DNA of 64,000 bases, from NCBI GenBank assembly GCA_038496445.1, contig JALMLS010000414.1:62001-126000 (forward strand). Reading direction: 5' to 3'. A program made the translations under genes and the position numbers. Below are positions 35,501-45,751 of this stretch, piece by piece (the first letter of the stretch is position 1; every line of letters begins with the position of its first letter). Under the pieces are notes generated by a model. That model was not told the origin of the DNA, made no database searches, and worked only from the letters and a program-made list of their open reading frames with translations. The DNA comes from Trichosphaerium sp. ATCC 40318 (Eukaryota; Discosea; Flabellinia; Trichosidae).

Positions 35501-36967
35501 CATTAGGATCTGTGTTCAAGTTTTTGTTTTCTGGTGGCAACAAAATAGGTGGTAGCGATATTGGCTGATAAGATTTGGAAACAAGCATCTCTAAATAGTA
35601 TCATTAGCACACTTTCTATGCAATGTATAAAACTCCGAACGCGCTTCTGGTAGGCGCTAAAAGTGCAATAACAAAACGAACCTTCTTGATCTAAAGACTT
35701 TGTTCTTTTCATCGTTCCTTTGGCTTTAAGCTCTGGAGATTCATCATGCGTAATTCTACATATGTATTGTTATGAATTCCAGTAAGCAATAAATATAAAT
35801 CTTCAAAAACCAATAAAGAGTGTCTGTACGAACCTATAAGGAATGGCATTTTGAGCATGAGCAGCAGGTGGTTTAGGCGGACTATCACGCAATGCACTAC
35901 CCACAAGTAACCCATTACAACGACCGCATACGCGCATATCTCCTTTAAAACCAAAGCTCTCCCCAGGTAAGAAATGTTGGGAACACCTGACACACGTCAA
36001 CGAAGAAACTAAATCCAATAGAAAAATGTCTTGCTTTTTTTGAATAATTTTATCCAAAAAAAAAATAAGAAATCCTTGAATCCGTTTTTGCTCACCTGTT
36101 ACAAAATATAAAGCCACAATAACGACCTAAAATGGTATATTAGAATTAAATACACCTTGTAGTTTGTTTAACAGAAACGTACAATGGTGTTTGCGCGTGT
36201 AAATTGTGAATGGCGTTCTACACTCGTAGCAGTGCGTTACTGTTTCGTCAGCCATCCAATATAGCGTTACAGTATGTTTTGGCGCTCTATAAGTAAATCA
36301 ATAACGTAAAATTTTGAGAAGATGTATGTTAATCTAAAAAGTCGATAAAACGCGTTAGTTTCGCGTGGAAGCGCGTTTGCGATATTTAATTCAAGTTTTA
36401 GCAATTCTGATCGTTTGTTTGCTGATTTCAAAAACAGTCATCGAGCCTCTATAGCGTGATGTGATAGAGCGATTAAAGAATATGCGTTATGCATTGGTGT
36501 TAATGCGTACGCTGGAAGCCCAAACGACTGAACTGATGACGCTGAGTTACTTTTACGCATAGGACTCGGTTTAACGAAGCTGCTTGATCGCGTTACCGCA
36601 TTTTTTGACGCCTGAGTGTCACCGGTTGGTCTAGCGAGTGAAGGATCATTTAACCGCCTTGGTGGTAGTGTTGGTGACGAGTTTGCGTTTTGAGAACTTG
36701 AACGCGAACCAAACCATCCCCAGATCCTATTGACGCCGTGAGACAGCTTCTCTTAAGAAGTAGAGTAAAAAAGTTACATAATTATTTTCACGTTTGGTTT
36801 TTTTTTCTCCACAACCTCCTATGAGCAACGTACTTGTCTATTATGCCATCTTTTCGCTCATCTTGAGCTACAGGCTTGAAAGATGTAAACGAAGACAAGT
36901 TCTCCGGTTCTTTCGACCTAGCGGTGGTAGTGGGCCCTTTGATTGTATTGGAATTTCCCTCCGACAT
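29517..36967 (-). CDS. PIKFYVE: PIKfyve/Fab1 phosphatidylinositol 3-phosphate 5-kinase
   Basis: Large multi-exon gene from ATG 36967 (MSEGNSNTIKGPTTTARSKE). A Ser-rich N-terminus leads to a FYVE zinc finger: YWMADETVTHCYECRTPFTI, then RKHHCRYCGFIFC, ending CVRCSQ...RVCGRC, which binds PI3P on endosomes. The chaperonin-like (CCT) domain follows around 34.8-33.5 kb, with KVIPGGDIKDCEYIDGYVFS, KILLLGGSLEFER and GVLGNYDVRSYSW. A low-complexity basic/Ser linker fills about 33-31.3 kb. The C-terminal PIPK domain has GGKSGSFAKTKDDRFVLKEL, VVMENIFYNRKISRV, FDLKGSLRGRYVE and NVMDYSLLVGVDEE. The enzyme makes PI(3,5)P2 and controls endolysosome size and pH. Order and motifs fit the family, and I saw no lesion. 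Exon borders were not all fixed. Confidence 0.93.
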
Positions 36968-37202
36968 TTTATGGTGACATAACGCGTCGATTACACCGAA
37001 AGCGTATCTTACAGGTTAAGGAAATGCGTAAATGCTGTGAAGTCTGCAATTTAACTGTTTTAGTCCAAAGCGAAAAGATTTAGTCGCCAAATTCTCGCTT
37101 AACGGTAAATATTGTCGCGTTGCCAAAGGCGTGTTTACAGCGCTCAATTAAAGCAGCAACGAACTGGGTTAGTTCTTTCAACCCGAGTACAATATCTGAG
37201 AC

Positions 37203-37977
37203 TTGTTCTGTACAAACTCGAAAAAAAAAGAAAAGAACTTATCAACAAACACAGCAAGAGCATTGTTTCTAACACTGCGTACTTGGCTTGCTATCTCGAT
37301 GATTAACATTGATATCAATGCTATCATTCCCAAAGTCCGTTTATGGTTATGGGCCTTATTGGAATTCATCAGAATGAAAGATAGGTCTTGGCATTTCATT
37401 CTACTGGCACAAGAAGCAACGTTCTTTATTCTAGAGAATGCGAACTCAACACAACTGTTATTTTCACCAGAAGGAACAGACACAATCTTCAACCTTGATT
37501 CTGGTCGTGGACCAGATGAAAGAACTACAACTGTGATACAACAACGACAAAGTAAGGATGGTAATGTTTTCATTGTTATTCATTAAGTGTTACAGACCAT
37601 ACACTAAACGTTGGTTTGCCACTATCTTTCTCTTTTTTTTCTTCATTTAACAGTTTGGGTTAACTTGCCCAAAAACTGAACCATTACCAACGCCTATAAT
37701 GAGTAAATTTGTACCTGATACTTTATATTTTTTAAGCACACTGTTCTTTGTCGTTCTCATTATAGGTAGCGTTCTAGTAGCATTTACAGATAAAGGACAA
37801 GTGAACGTATGTTACTAGTTTTTCTTTCTTTCTTCATCTTTTTTTTGATTACGTGTACTACAGCTCCCTACATTTATCAAAAACATCTCAATAGAACGTG
37901 ATATTTTATTCAATTTATGTTTACTAGCCCCTTTGAGGTACACAAAAAGTGAAAATTCTAAAACAACAAATAGGTGA
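37203..37977 (+). CDS. Unidentified membrane protein, model uncertain
   Basis: A series of open pieces on the plus strand. The first has a hydrophobic stretch (FLTLRTWLAISMINIDINAI) and then FILLAQEATFFILENANSTQ. A second, after an intron ending near 37654, reads CPKTEPLPTPIMSKFVPDTL and a clear membrane helix, YFLSTLFFVVLIIGSVLVAF. A third, from about 37863, is LPTFIKNISIERDILFNLCL and stops at TGA 37975-37977. No family recognised. The first part could be read in two frames joined by an intron with donor GTACTT. Its stop overlaps, tail to tail, the stop of a possible minus-strand gene. Confidence 0.4.
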
Positions 37978-38330
37978 AGCTGCAGAAGAAATAGTAAAAC
38001 ATCTGATATAACCGCTTCGAATGAAGGTCAAGCTGTTGTTGCTGTTGTGGTTCTTGTTGTTTAAGAGGAGGTTCTAAATCCTCGAATGGACTCATATTAT
38101 ATTCACTATCGTGGAGTACCTCCACAGGAAGACTTGGTGGATCTTCTAATGTCACAAAAGTCCTTGGATTAAAATCTGCTTCAAGCTCAGACAAAAATCA
38201 TCCAAAGAATCACGAGCAGCTAGCGAGGTGTGATAAGTATTAAATAGATAATCAAGATTTTTTCCACTTTTTCATCAAAACTTAATTGTTCTCTTTTCTT
38301 GTTATTGGCATTTACAAGTCAAGCAATAAC
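37958..38330 (-). pseudogene. Possible coiled-coil/acidic protein with two homopolymer frameshifts
   Basis: Read on the minus strand, three frames give one continuous-looking polypeptide: ANNKKREQLSFDEKVEK, then NLDYLFNTYHTSLAARDSLD, then SELEADFNPRTFVTLEDPPS followed by an acidic and Gln-rich tail (KQQEPQQQQQ). The two breaks fall at an A6 run (near 38265) and a T5 run (near 38198). No start codon or domain was identified. It may be the 3' end of a gene damaged by indels, a pseudogene, or an assembly artefact at homopolymers. Convergent with the membrane protein at 37203. Confidence 0.35.
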
Positions 38331-38952
38331 ACTAGCTACCTGAATGAGGTAAAACCTTACATGACACGTTACCTCAACCTAACCCACTGTGTTTTATTGT
38401 CTTCAGTTCTAAGCCCAGCACTAAGACGTCTAAAGAGACACAATGATTTTAATCAAAGCTGTTCAAAGGCCGTACGCAGGTATTTAGTGTTGATCCAAGT
38501 ATCGTTTATAGTGTGAAGATTATTCGGTTAATGCTCCGAGTATTAACGGGTTATGTCCAAGATATAGTGCTATGGCGCATCTTACAGCTTAGTACACGAA
38601 CAAGTTAGTTTTATAGCCTTTTTTGTAATCTACGTAATCTTACGTATTCTCACGTGTTTTTTAGTCTCTAAAAATATCGTTTCTGACCGGCAAAAGTGAA
38701 GGTGTAACATCGCTATGATGTCAATGTGTCAGAAGCTCAAATAGAACTCTTTTGGAAGAAATTGTTTCGTGTGCTTAGTGACTTTTGTGATTCGAGACAA
38801 ACAGTGAAAGTGCGAGCGGTTGGTGTAAGATAAGCCGTGGTACACCGTGTAATTTGTAAACGGTGACTGAGATATTCGCATAGCGGGCGACAACAAGGTG
38901 CTGCAGCACAAACCAACACGGTTCAAGTCTTTACTAAGTTGTTTAGTATTTT
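38331..38952. other. Stretch without a confident gene
   Basis: About 600 bp with short frames on both strands, none showing a domain. A CACGTG lies near 38651. A 230-base frame at 38286 may be an exon (it contains a plausible GTAAAA donor) but I could not join it to anything. Confidence 0.4.
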
Positions 38953-39605
38953 ATGCCAAGTACTTTGAAGAAGGTTGTTGCGAGCTCATCTTTGGTATTA
39001 GTTTCACGGTTATTGGATTCTTATTATGCTATCAAGAAAAGATATAGTTCAACGATTGTAGTTGCTTATTGCGCTATCATTCTTGGGTCGTTTTCAATGG
39101 TAAATCAAACTTTTTTTTGTCGACCTTTCACGTGGCTATTTTTCTTAACCTAATGGTTTGGTCTGATATTCTTGGGATGGACTGAGGTTTATTACTTTTG
39201 CTGTCGTTCTTTTACACAACTTGCTTTGAATTGTACTCGTAAACTGTAGAATACACCATTTGAAGAAACTGCTTTTTTTTTTGATATGGGCAGTTTGTTT
39301 ACTTTCGCACTTAGCATTTATACCAGCAACTTACAAACTCACACAATACTACTTCATTTTGAGGTCTAGCGACTTCACTCAAAGTAATACCTAGGTTGTA
39401 CTTTACCCCAAGTCACGGCCTAGCGGTTCAATGTCATTATTTGTCTCGTACTGATCATTTGTTTTTGGGTAACAAAACGACGACTTGTTATTCTATCAGC
39501 AAGCCAGGTGTTGTATCCGTCTCGATTATTGCTCCTCTGGTACAAGTAATAGCCTGTTTAAAGAGGTATCAAGGTACGCTTTATAGTTGTGCAGTTCGAC
39601 AATAA
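38953..39605 (+). CDS. Hypothetical membrane protein, model uncertain
   Basis: Starts at ATG 38953 (MPSTLKKVVASSSLVLVSRL) with a hydrophobic segment, TIVVAYCAIILGSFSM, followed by a GTAAAT donor. Later plus-strand pieces contain ICFLSHLAFIPATYKL-like hydrophobic sequence near 39290-39350 and a last open piece, GVVSVSIIAPLVQVIACLKR, ending at TAA 39603-39605. Splicing between them is not resolved. No family recognised; listed because the hydrophobic pattern and a good start context suggest a small multi-pass protein. Confidence 0.3.
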
Positions 39606-39743
39606 TTGCTGGCGATAGTTCGATCAATACTTAACATAACTTTGTGTCAGCCACAACTAGAATATACCTACATTCCATGATGGATACCTGTACTTAGTTT
39701 TATGCTCCTATTCAATGTTTGTCATACTAAGTAACCTATTTAT

Positions 39744-40005
39744 TTAATGTAGGTACATGAGAGTACCGCCAGTCGATGCTACTTTTTCAAAAGCGTATCT
39801 GTCATGAAATAATGGAAAGTCTGGCTTTTTATCGAATGTCCATAACAGCTCAGGCACACGTGCTTGTAGAGCTTTATTTTCTCGGAAAGGTTGCTCATCT
39901 TTAGGAAATATTAAGCGTTGCTTCGAAATTGTGAAAAGGACATACTTCACTTTGAACATTTGTGCTTCCCAACTGTTAACTTCTTCAACAGATACATACT
40001 CTTAC
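39744..40005 (-). pseudogene. Truncated SPRY-family copy
   Basis: Two pieces match the middle of SPRY proteins A and B: VEEVNSWEAQMFK (compare LEKVTGGEAQ..Q in protein B) and, after an intron-like gap, LLWTFDKKPDFPLFHDRYAF then EKVASTGGT (compare LWTFESKCDFLVFHNKCTFE). The SPRY core that should follow is absent, and the frame ends at a stop by 39744. No head exons are seen upstream on the same strand. Best read as a decayed duplicate of the SPRY family. Confidence 0.6.
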
Positions 40006-40188
40006 AGATACAGCAGGCTATATCACTATATGACGTTAACTCTCGCCAGTATTATTGACATATAATCGTGACTCAAGTTGGTTGCTATGTAAATTAGAGA
40101 GTTCCCTTTTGTGTTACATATTGTCATTAACATTTTTTTATTTATTGACTGGCCTGACAAGGTAGTTCAGTAGAAACGGATGCTCTGT

Positions 40189-41088
40189 TTATTCACTAAC
40201 TACTCTAAATACACGAGCAGTAACAATGAATTCTCCTGCTTTGAACTGCTTACAATAGTTATGTTGAAGTGGTATCCAACATGATCCACATTTAAATGTT
40301 CGAGTACTTGACTCCACCTTTGAAGTATCTAAACCTAAATGGTTCTTGAACTAAACAACAATGAAGTGAGTTATTTTTAATACGTTTTATGACGTACACT
40401 CTTGAAACAACCAGAATTTTTTATATCTCCATTCGGTCCTACTTGAATAGAAACCATGTAATTGTGTTGAATGTTATAAGGTTTAAAACACTCGAATTTA
40501 ATAAGCCATGAATTCCCGTTGTTTTGATCTTCGTGTATACGCTTAATGGTGGTTTCAAGCGAAGTAACACGTGAAGATAGCATTGCTATTTGTTTATCTT
40601 TGCTAACAGGTATCTTAGTTAAAGATATAGTGAATGACTCTGTTCCTAACACGTGCTGCAAACTACACTTTAATAACAAAGTAGCTTCCTAAAAGCCACG
40701 GCCAGTAAGCTTCAATTTAACTCTACAATCAATTACCTGTCGTTGAAGACTAAGCGTCACCACCTTAACTGAGGTATCAGCAGCCTTTTCAAGAAATTTA
40801 CAAAGTTTTTCTCCACTTCTAAAGTCGTTCAATTAACAAAGGATAGACAAGCATGAAGCCATTGTACTTGATAACGTGATTTGTCTCAGCTAGCAATTCT
40901 GTCTGCGTGAGTGCTCGTTTAAACTGTTCAAACTTGCTTGTAGTAAAAATTAGTGTTAGCTGAGCGTCTTGTTTAACGTACCTTTCATTAGTAGCTAGTA
41001 TAGTTATTTTATTGTTAACATCAACTACAGATATTTCAAAAGGCTTAAAAATGCAAGTAAAAGCAACTACAAGTTGTTGTTCTGTCAT
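40189..41088 (-). CDS. Head/coiled-coil protein, distant relative of the SPRY family N-terminus
   Basis: Start ATG 41088 (MTEQQLVVAFTCIFKPFEIS). The first intron has donor GTACAA within ATCAA|GTACAATGG and ends at a TTTAG, giving HVIKSGEKLCKFLEKAADTS. A beta-rich head (FTISLTKIPVSKDKQIAML) is followed by a short coiled coil, SSRVTSLETTIKRIHEDQNN, the same order and spacing as in SPRY proteins A and B. The C-terminus differs: LIKFECFKPYNIQHNYMVSI, GCFK, then FKCGSCWIPLQHNYCKQF with three Cys, ending in TARVFRVVSE and TAA at 40189. The C-terminal part may be a beta-sandwich. No named family fits; the head plus coil could be XRCC4/SAS-6-like in shape, which is only a structural guess. Confidence 0.55.
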
Positions 41089-41207
41089 AACTTATTTTGC
41101 TTTTGTTGGTAACGAGATAAGTCTTTCCTATTCAAGTCACGTGCGCCAATCTGCACAATAGAAAAAAGACACAGCTGTCACGGGATTTTTCACCTATCAG
41201 GAAAAAC

Positions 41208-41608
41208 ATGTGCGAACGGGCGTATTTCTCTGTGGTCGATACAATTGAGCAGCTACAGACATTGTTTATCAGTTTCAAGAGAAAAACGTTTACAGCGCAG
41301 ATACCAACGCGTGGAACCTTACTTCAACTAAAACAGGTTGTATACGCAGAGACAGGTGTCAAACCTAGCTTACAACATTATCCTACGCCTAAATTTTCTG
41401 AATACAAAGACGTACGCCATTCACTAATACTCCAAACCACTCCAAACACCTCTTCAAAATAAACTAGAACTTGTCTTGCAGCTGACTGACTCCTTCCTAG
41501 GATGTAGTGCTTCAGTATGAACAACTTGGCTTATACAGTGAGTGTACAGTGCAGTTAATCGCGGATAGGACTTGTGTTTCTAAAGTGCTGGAAGGGATAA
41601 TGTACTGA
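41208..41608 (+). CDS. Ubiquitin-like domain protein
   Basis: Two exons. From ATG 41208: MCERAYFSVVDTIEQLQTLF, then a ubiquitin-like stretch, ISFKRKTFTAQIPTRGTLLQ with LKQVVYAETGVKP (compare the beta1-beta2-helix of ubiquitin). Intron donor GTACGC at about 41413, acceptor CTAG before DVVLQYEQLGLYSECTVQLI, which continues the fold (loop, short helix, last strand). Ends at TGA 41606-41608. About 100 residues. There is no C-terminal di-Gly, so it is unlikely to be conjugated; a ubiquitin-mimic or adaptor role is more likely. A CACGTG lies about 65 bp upstream of the start. Confidence 0.5.
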
Positions 41609-41626
41609 ACGTAATAACAATAACTT

Positions 41627-41884
41627 TTGACTAACGAGAAACAACATAGGTCTGAGCCTGATGGAAAAGTAAGAACTGCGTTATTGTATAATGTATTAGA
41701 GACTATTCAACCGTATTCAGATGAAGCGAATGATATTCACATAAGGCAAAATATTGCATACGAGACTGGTGAGAACATAGACAGGAATATTTTCTATTCG
41801 CGGAACGACAACCCTAATCCGAAACAAACAATTTTTGCTATTTATATATACACCAACGATCCAACATGTATCCAAAGCGAGTAA
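41627..41884 (+). other. Unassigned open frame
   Basis: An open stretch without an ATG at its start, reading SEPDGKVRTALLYNVLETIQ and IFYSRNDNPNPKQTIFAIYI. It ends in GA|GTAAGT, which could be a splice donor. It might be an internal exon of an unresolved gene between the ubiquitin-like gene and the F-box gene. No domain recognised. Confidence 0.25.
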
Positions 41885-41919
41885 GTCATAACCTTAGGAC
41901 TTACATATAACCACAAGCA

Positions 41920-42330
41920 TGAGAATGTGTTGCCACCAAACAATGTTCTAGTCTCCCATCGGCGATGTCTGTACACTAGGTATTGCTCTATAAAAAAAAG
42001 CTTAAAGGGAGGATTTTTAGGCGAAAGAATTATTCACGTGGTTTACTAGAATTCACATGAATTCATGTCACAAAAGGGATTTTAGACAATTTGATGAATT
42101 CATGCGGCAACATATGTTCAGAGATCAAAACCTGCAAACCAACCAAGTCACGCCTGTGAGATTACAAAAAATGCGCTTGCATAAGCCAATAATTAGTTTT
42201 CACTCTAAGCGAGAGTTGTCCAAACTAGCTTAGCTTAATGTTTTTGCCGTACAACCAAGTGGCGACCTTGGTACCCAGTGTACAGACACCGCCTATAGGA
42301 GACTAGAACATTTTGGTGGACACATTCTCA
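41920..42330. repeat. Long imperfect inverted repeat, MITE-like
   Basis: The left arm, 41920-41987 (TGAGAATGTGT, then CCACCAAA, TGTTCTAGTCTCC, GTCTGTACACT), is complementary to the right arm, 42268-42330, with about 85% identity and a 2-nt insertion. The arms enclose about 280 bp with no open frame and one CACGTG. The right arm contains the first intron and the end of exon 1 of the F-box gene at 42239. Either a MITE-type element supplied the intron, or this gene's 5' end was duplicated in inverted orientation. No target-site duplication was obvious. Confidence 0.65.
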
Positions 42331-43588
42331 GTTGTGCAGTCATGTGATAAACTAATGCAAATGCATAGAAAAGTACTATGTTCCCAAGACGTTAAATACA
42401 ACATGTTGTACTGGGTTTCTATTTACATTCCTAACACAGCAATACCTGGACTTCCTCCGTTTAACGAATATCCTGTACTTATCATTGGTAAATATGTTCG
42501 TGGCAAGACAGGTATTCTAGCATCTATGGAGGCATGTTTGAACATAGTACTTTTTTTTTTTTACTTTGTGATTTTCCTTGTTCTTACTGCCTGTTTGTAC
42601 TAATTTTTTAATAAGGGCCTACTAGATAAGAGTGAAGTTGTATCCAAGATTCAATATTTGACAAATTGGGCGACAATGGCAGTAGCGAAACAGAGTGTTG
42701 ATTTTACAGCAGTACATCTTGTACGACTTTTTTCTGAGAAATTTCAAGGCATATTGAACGAAGCATTCTATCGCAGTAAGGTAACGAACAAACAATATAC
42801 AACCACCAAGGGGGTAGATATGATTTCACAACTTCCTCCAGGTATTTATATCCTTTGCAACAGCGTGAAAAAAGAGAACCATTTCACAAAAAAAAAACCC
42901 TCACGCTTTTTCCCTTTTTGCGATTCTCCAGAGTTTTATCTTTTATGTGTTATACTACAGTATTTTTTGTCAATGAAATGCTGACATACGCTAATGTTTC
43001 TGTTTAGAGGTAGTCACAATTGTGCTTGAACATCTCGATTGTGTTTCTTCAAAATGTCTCTTAACAGCGTGCCAAGCTATATATCAAGCTGCTAAACCAA
43101 ACATACAAAACTTTTCTGTTGCAGAAATATCATCAGCTAGCAATGTTGACATCCTAAAACATGCCAAAAATATTGACATTAGATTAATGCATCACAAAGA
43201 GGCAAACTGCTTGTTACAATGTTTATCAAACAATTCACCTAACATCAAGACAGTTATTGCACATGGTAGGAGTATTTCTTATGTTAAGAAGTACTTACCA
43301 AAGGCTAAGATCATAAAGGAAAAAAATTACATCACATTCTTTGTATCAACACAATATAGACTTAAGTGTATCAGACATGGAGAATCAAGTGCATCAGTTT
43401 GGCTTACATCATCAGTACCACTTTATGAGAAATTCATTGTCTTTGCGTATTTTCTACAAAAGTTCCCAGAGATAAGGTTGATTCAACTTTACAATAACTA
43501 TCATTCCATATCACATGTTATGAAGAAATTGTGTCAAGAATTGAATTGTACTTTATTCTTTTGCAACTCCAAACCTACATCTCAGTAG
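42239..43588 (+). CDS. F-box protein with long N-terminal extension
   Basis: Exon 1 starts MFLPYNQVATL (ATG 42239) and splices at GTACCC to SCDKLMQMHRKVLCSQDVKY. The second intron (donor GTACTT, acceptor ATAAG) joins ACLNI to GLLDKSEVVS. A third (donor GTATTT) completes the F-box: ISQLPPEVVTIVLEHLDCVS then LLTACQAIYQAA. C-terminal to it lie about 170 residues with repeated leucine/isoleucine spacing (NVDILKHAKNIDIRLMHHKE; SPNIKTVIAHGRSISYVKKY), probably a degenerate LRR-like solenoid as in F-box/LRR proteins. The F-box sits centrally, after an N-terminal helical domain that I do not recognise. Ends at TAG 43586-43588. Likely SCF receptor. Confidence 0.62.
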
Positions 43589-44140
43589 ATCAAGTTTAAA
43601 TGACAACTTGTTCACTGCACTATTGTAAAGAGAAAATAAAAGTTTGATGAAAGTGTTTAAAGATGTTACCACGTACGTTAGAAACGTTTCTTGTAACGCT
43701 ACCAGAGAAATGTGTTCCTTGACACAAGAAACAGAATATTTCAACACACGGACTGCAAATGGTACCTGTGCCTGATGCAGAGTGTTTGTATTCTACATGG
43801 TTAGACTGGAACAACATCAATAGATATAAAGCAGTAATTAGCACATTAGATTTCATCCTTCAGAAACGTAGTACATACCTTGTACGTCAAGTCATTCTTT
43901 CAAACAAAAGTCAGTATTTTGAGAAACAGAAAAGTTTGATCTAATATACTGTGCCACGTGCTTCTTGTAACAATACTAGGAGGGGGAAAAAAGAAGTGTG
44001 GCGAGCAGTGTAACGTACTTCGATAAAGAAAGAACAATCTTGTCTGTTGGCAGTACCAAAGCACTAAGTAAAAGAGGTCACGCTGGCGAAAAAAGAAAAT
44101 TAAAACTTAGGGTTGATGCATTTGCTGCCCAAACTCGTCA
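43589..44140. other. Stretch without a confident gene
   Basis: Short frames only. A plus-strand piece (PDAECLYSTWLDWNNINRYK, 43760-43944) and an overlapping minus frame are both open; neither shows a domain or clear splice partners. A CACGTG is at about 43961. Confidence 0.35.
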
Positions 44141-45708
44141 ATGTTAGTCAACCATACTTTAGAAGAAGTTTATTTAGACTGTTCACGCCATCGACTTTAC
44201 AACCTAATCAAAGACGAAAAGATGCTCTGGAATACCAACAAAACAAACTTACCAGTAAAACGTCCCTACAAGAAGACACAGAATGCTTCGGAATCGCTTT
44301 GCCACCTATTGAACCTTCCAGTGGAGTTACAGCTGGATATTATTGACGAGGACTTTAGTGTTTATAAAACTTATCCTCTATTATCTAAATATGCAGCAAT
44401 GATAACAAGATACGATTCAGAGCTACGAAAACACGGTAAATGGAAGAAATTTGAAAAAAGAAACCGACTACAAATATTGGTACTAGCGCAAGAAAGAACC
44501 ACTTTTTTTCTGGTTTTCTTGTATTACCTTTTTAGGAAAGTCATGAAAAACTGCAACTAATGAGATTTTCTTTCAGGCTGAAGATAATTGGAGACATGGT
44601 CAGTTATATGGAGTTTACAAAAGGTGGCATTCATCCCATGCAAACCACAGTACGAGAAAAGGCACAGAGTTTTATGAAAGTGGTCAATTGTTGAAGCAGT
44701 GTTCATATATCAATGGTGAACTACAAGGCGAGTATAAGGAGTGGTTTGACAATGGGCAGCTGAAGCAGAAGTGCAATTATGTTAATGGCGAATATGAAGG
44801 AGAGTACACAGAGTGGGATTACGGAGGAGATCTTTGTAAGCAGTGTAATTATGTCAATGGTAAAAAAGAAGGAGTGTACAAGCAGTGGCATGTTACTTTG
44901 GCACAATACTCTAACTATACACATGACAAGCGTGAAGGATTCTACATCTCATGGCATTTTAATGGTCAGGTATGGGAGGTTTGTAACTATGTAAGTGGAC
45001 AGTGTGAAGGAGAGTACAAGTGTTATGATCGTGATGGTTGTTTGTTAGAGCATAGTCATTATGTTGATGGAAAACGTCAAGGAGATTTCAAGAGATGGCA
45101 TAGCAGTGATCAACTTAAAGTACATTGCCAGTATCTCCAAGATAAAAAAGAAGGCGATTTCAAAGAGTGGTATGAAAATGGACAATTGTATCGCCATAGT
45201 CATTACGTACTTGGGTCTAGAATAGGTGTAAGTAAGTGGTGGTATATAAGTGGCGTTTTGAAAACAAAAATATAGTATAACCAAGATGGTAAAGAAGAAG
45301 GAAAATGGCGCCTTGATGAAACAATAGAGTATGGCCAATGGCATCAACATTGCAGAAAAAGAGTGGTATGAAAACGGAGTCTGTAAATCAGAGAGTACCG
45401 CTGATAATGGCAAGTCTAAAAGGAAGGTTATTTCATACTATGAAAGTGGAAAAATTAGCAAGATCACGCTCCTCAACAAAGAGCATGAAGACATAAAGGA
45501 ATATCATGAGAATGGTAAAATTAAGAGAACCTCACATAAGTACTGCGAAAAGTTACATGGAGAGCTAAAGGAGTGGACTAGTGATGGTCAATTAGTTAAC
45601 AGTATTGATTATGGGTCAATAAACGCATATTGGCTTGGAGAATTAGGGCTATATTGGCCGTTTGTGTTTTTATTTGTATACATTCTGTGGTGGATTCTGG
45701 GTTGGTAA
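44141..45708 (+). CDS. F-box-like/YwqK (MORN_2-type) repeat protein with C-terminal membrane helix
   Basis: ATG 44141. The degenerate F-box LLNLPVELQLDIIDEDFSVY matches the 13238 gene. Intron 1 (donor GTACTA, about 44480-44577) joins LQIL to AEDNWRHGQLYG. About 13 YwqK repeats of roughly 23 residues follow: SYINGELQGEYKEWFDNGQL, NYVNGEYEGEYTEW, YVDGKRQGDFKRWHSSDQL, KKEGDFKEWYENGQLYRH and others. The TAG near 45273 is intronic: the donor GTAAGT at 45232 and acceptor at 45355 give SRIGVKKEWYENGVCK, restoring the repeat pattern in frame. The C-terminus is hydrophobic, LGLYWPFVFLFVYILWWILGW, a likely membrane anchor absent from the shorter paralogue. Ends TAA 45708. Function unknown. Confidence 0.75.
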
Positions 45709-45751
45709 ACTAAGTACTGCTATATAAACAATCTATAAAGAAATAAACAAC

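Noticed and set aside
37178..37573. 131-codon minus frame
   Set aside because: Antisense to the plus-strand pieces of the 37.2 kb gene and without motifs or a good start.
38800..38940. Possible tRNA (GGTTCAAGTC-like T-loop)
   Set aside because: No cloverleaf could be drawn around it; acceptor and anticodon stems do not pair.
43620..43856. Minus frame with two CxxC-like motifs
   Set aside because: The Cys spacing is irregular and the overlapping plus strand is also open; no support for a zinc finger.
45269..45275. In-frame TAG as evidence that the YwqK-repeat gene is broken
   Set aside because: A GTAAGT donor at 45232 and acceptor at 45355 remove the stop and restore the repeat pattern in frame.
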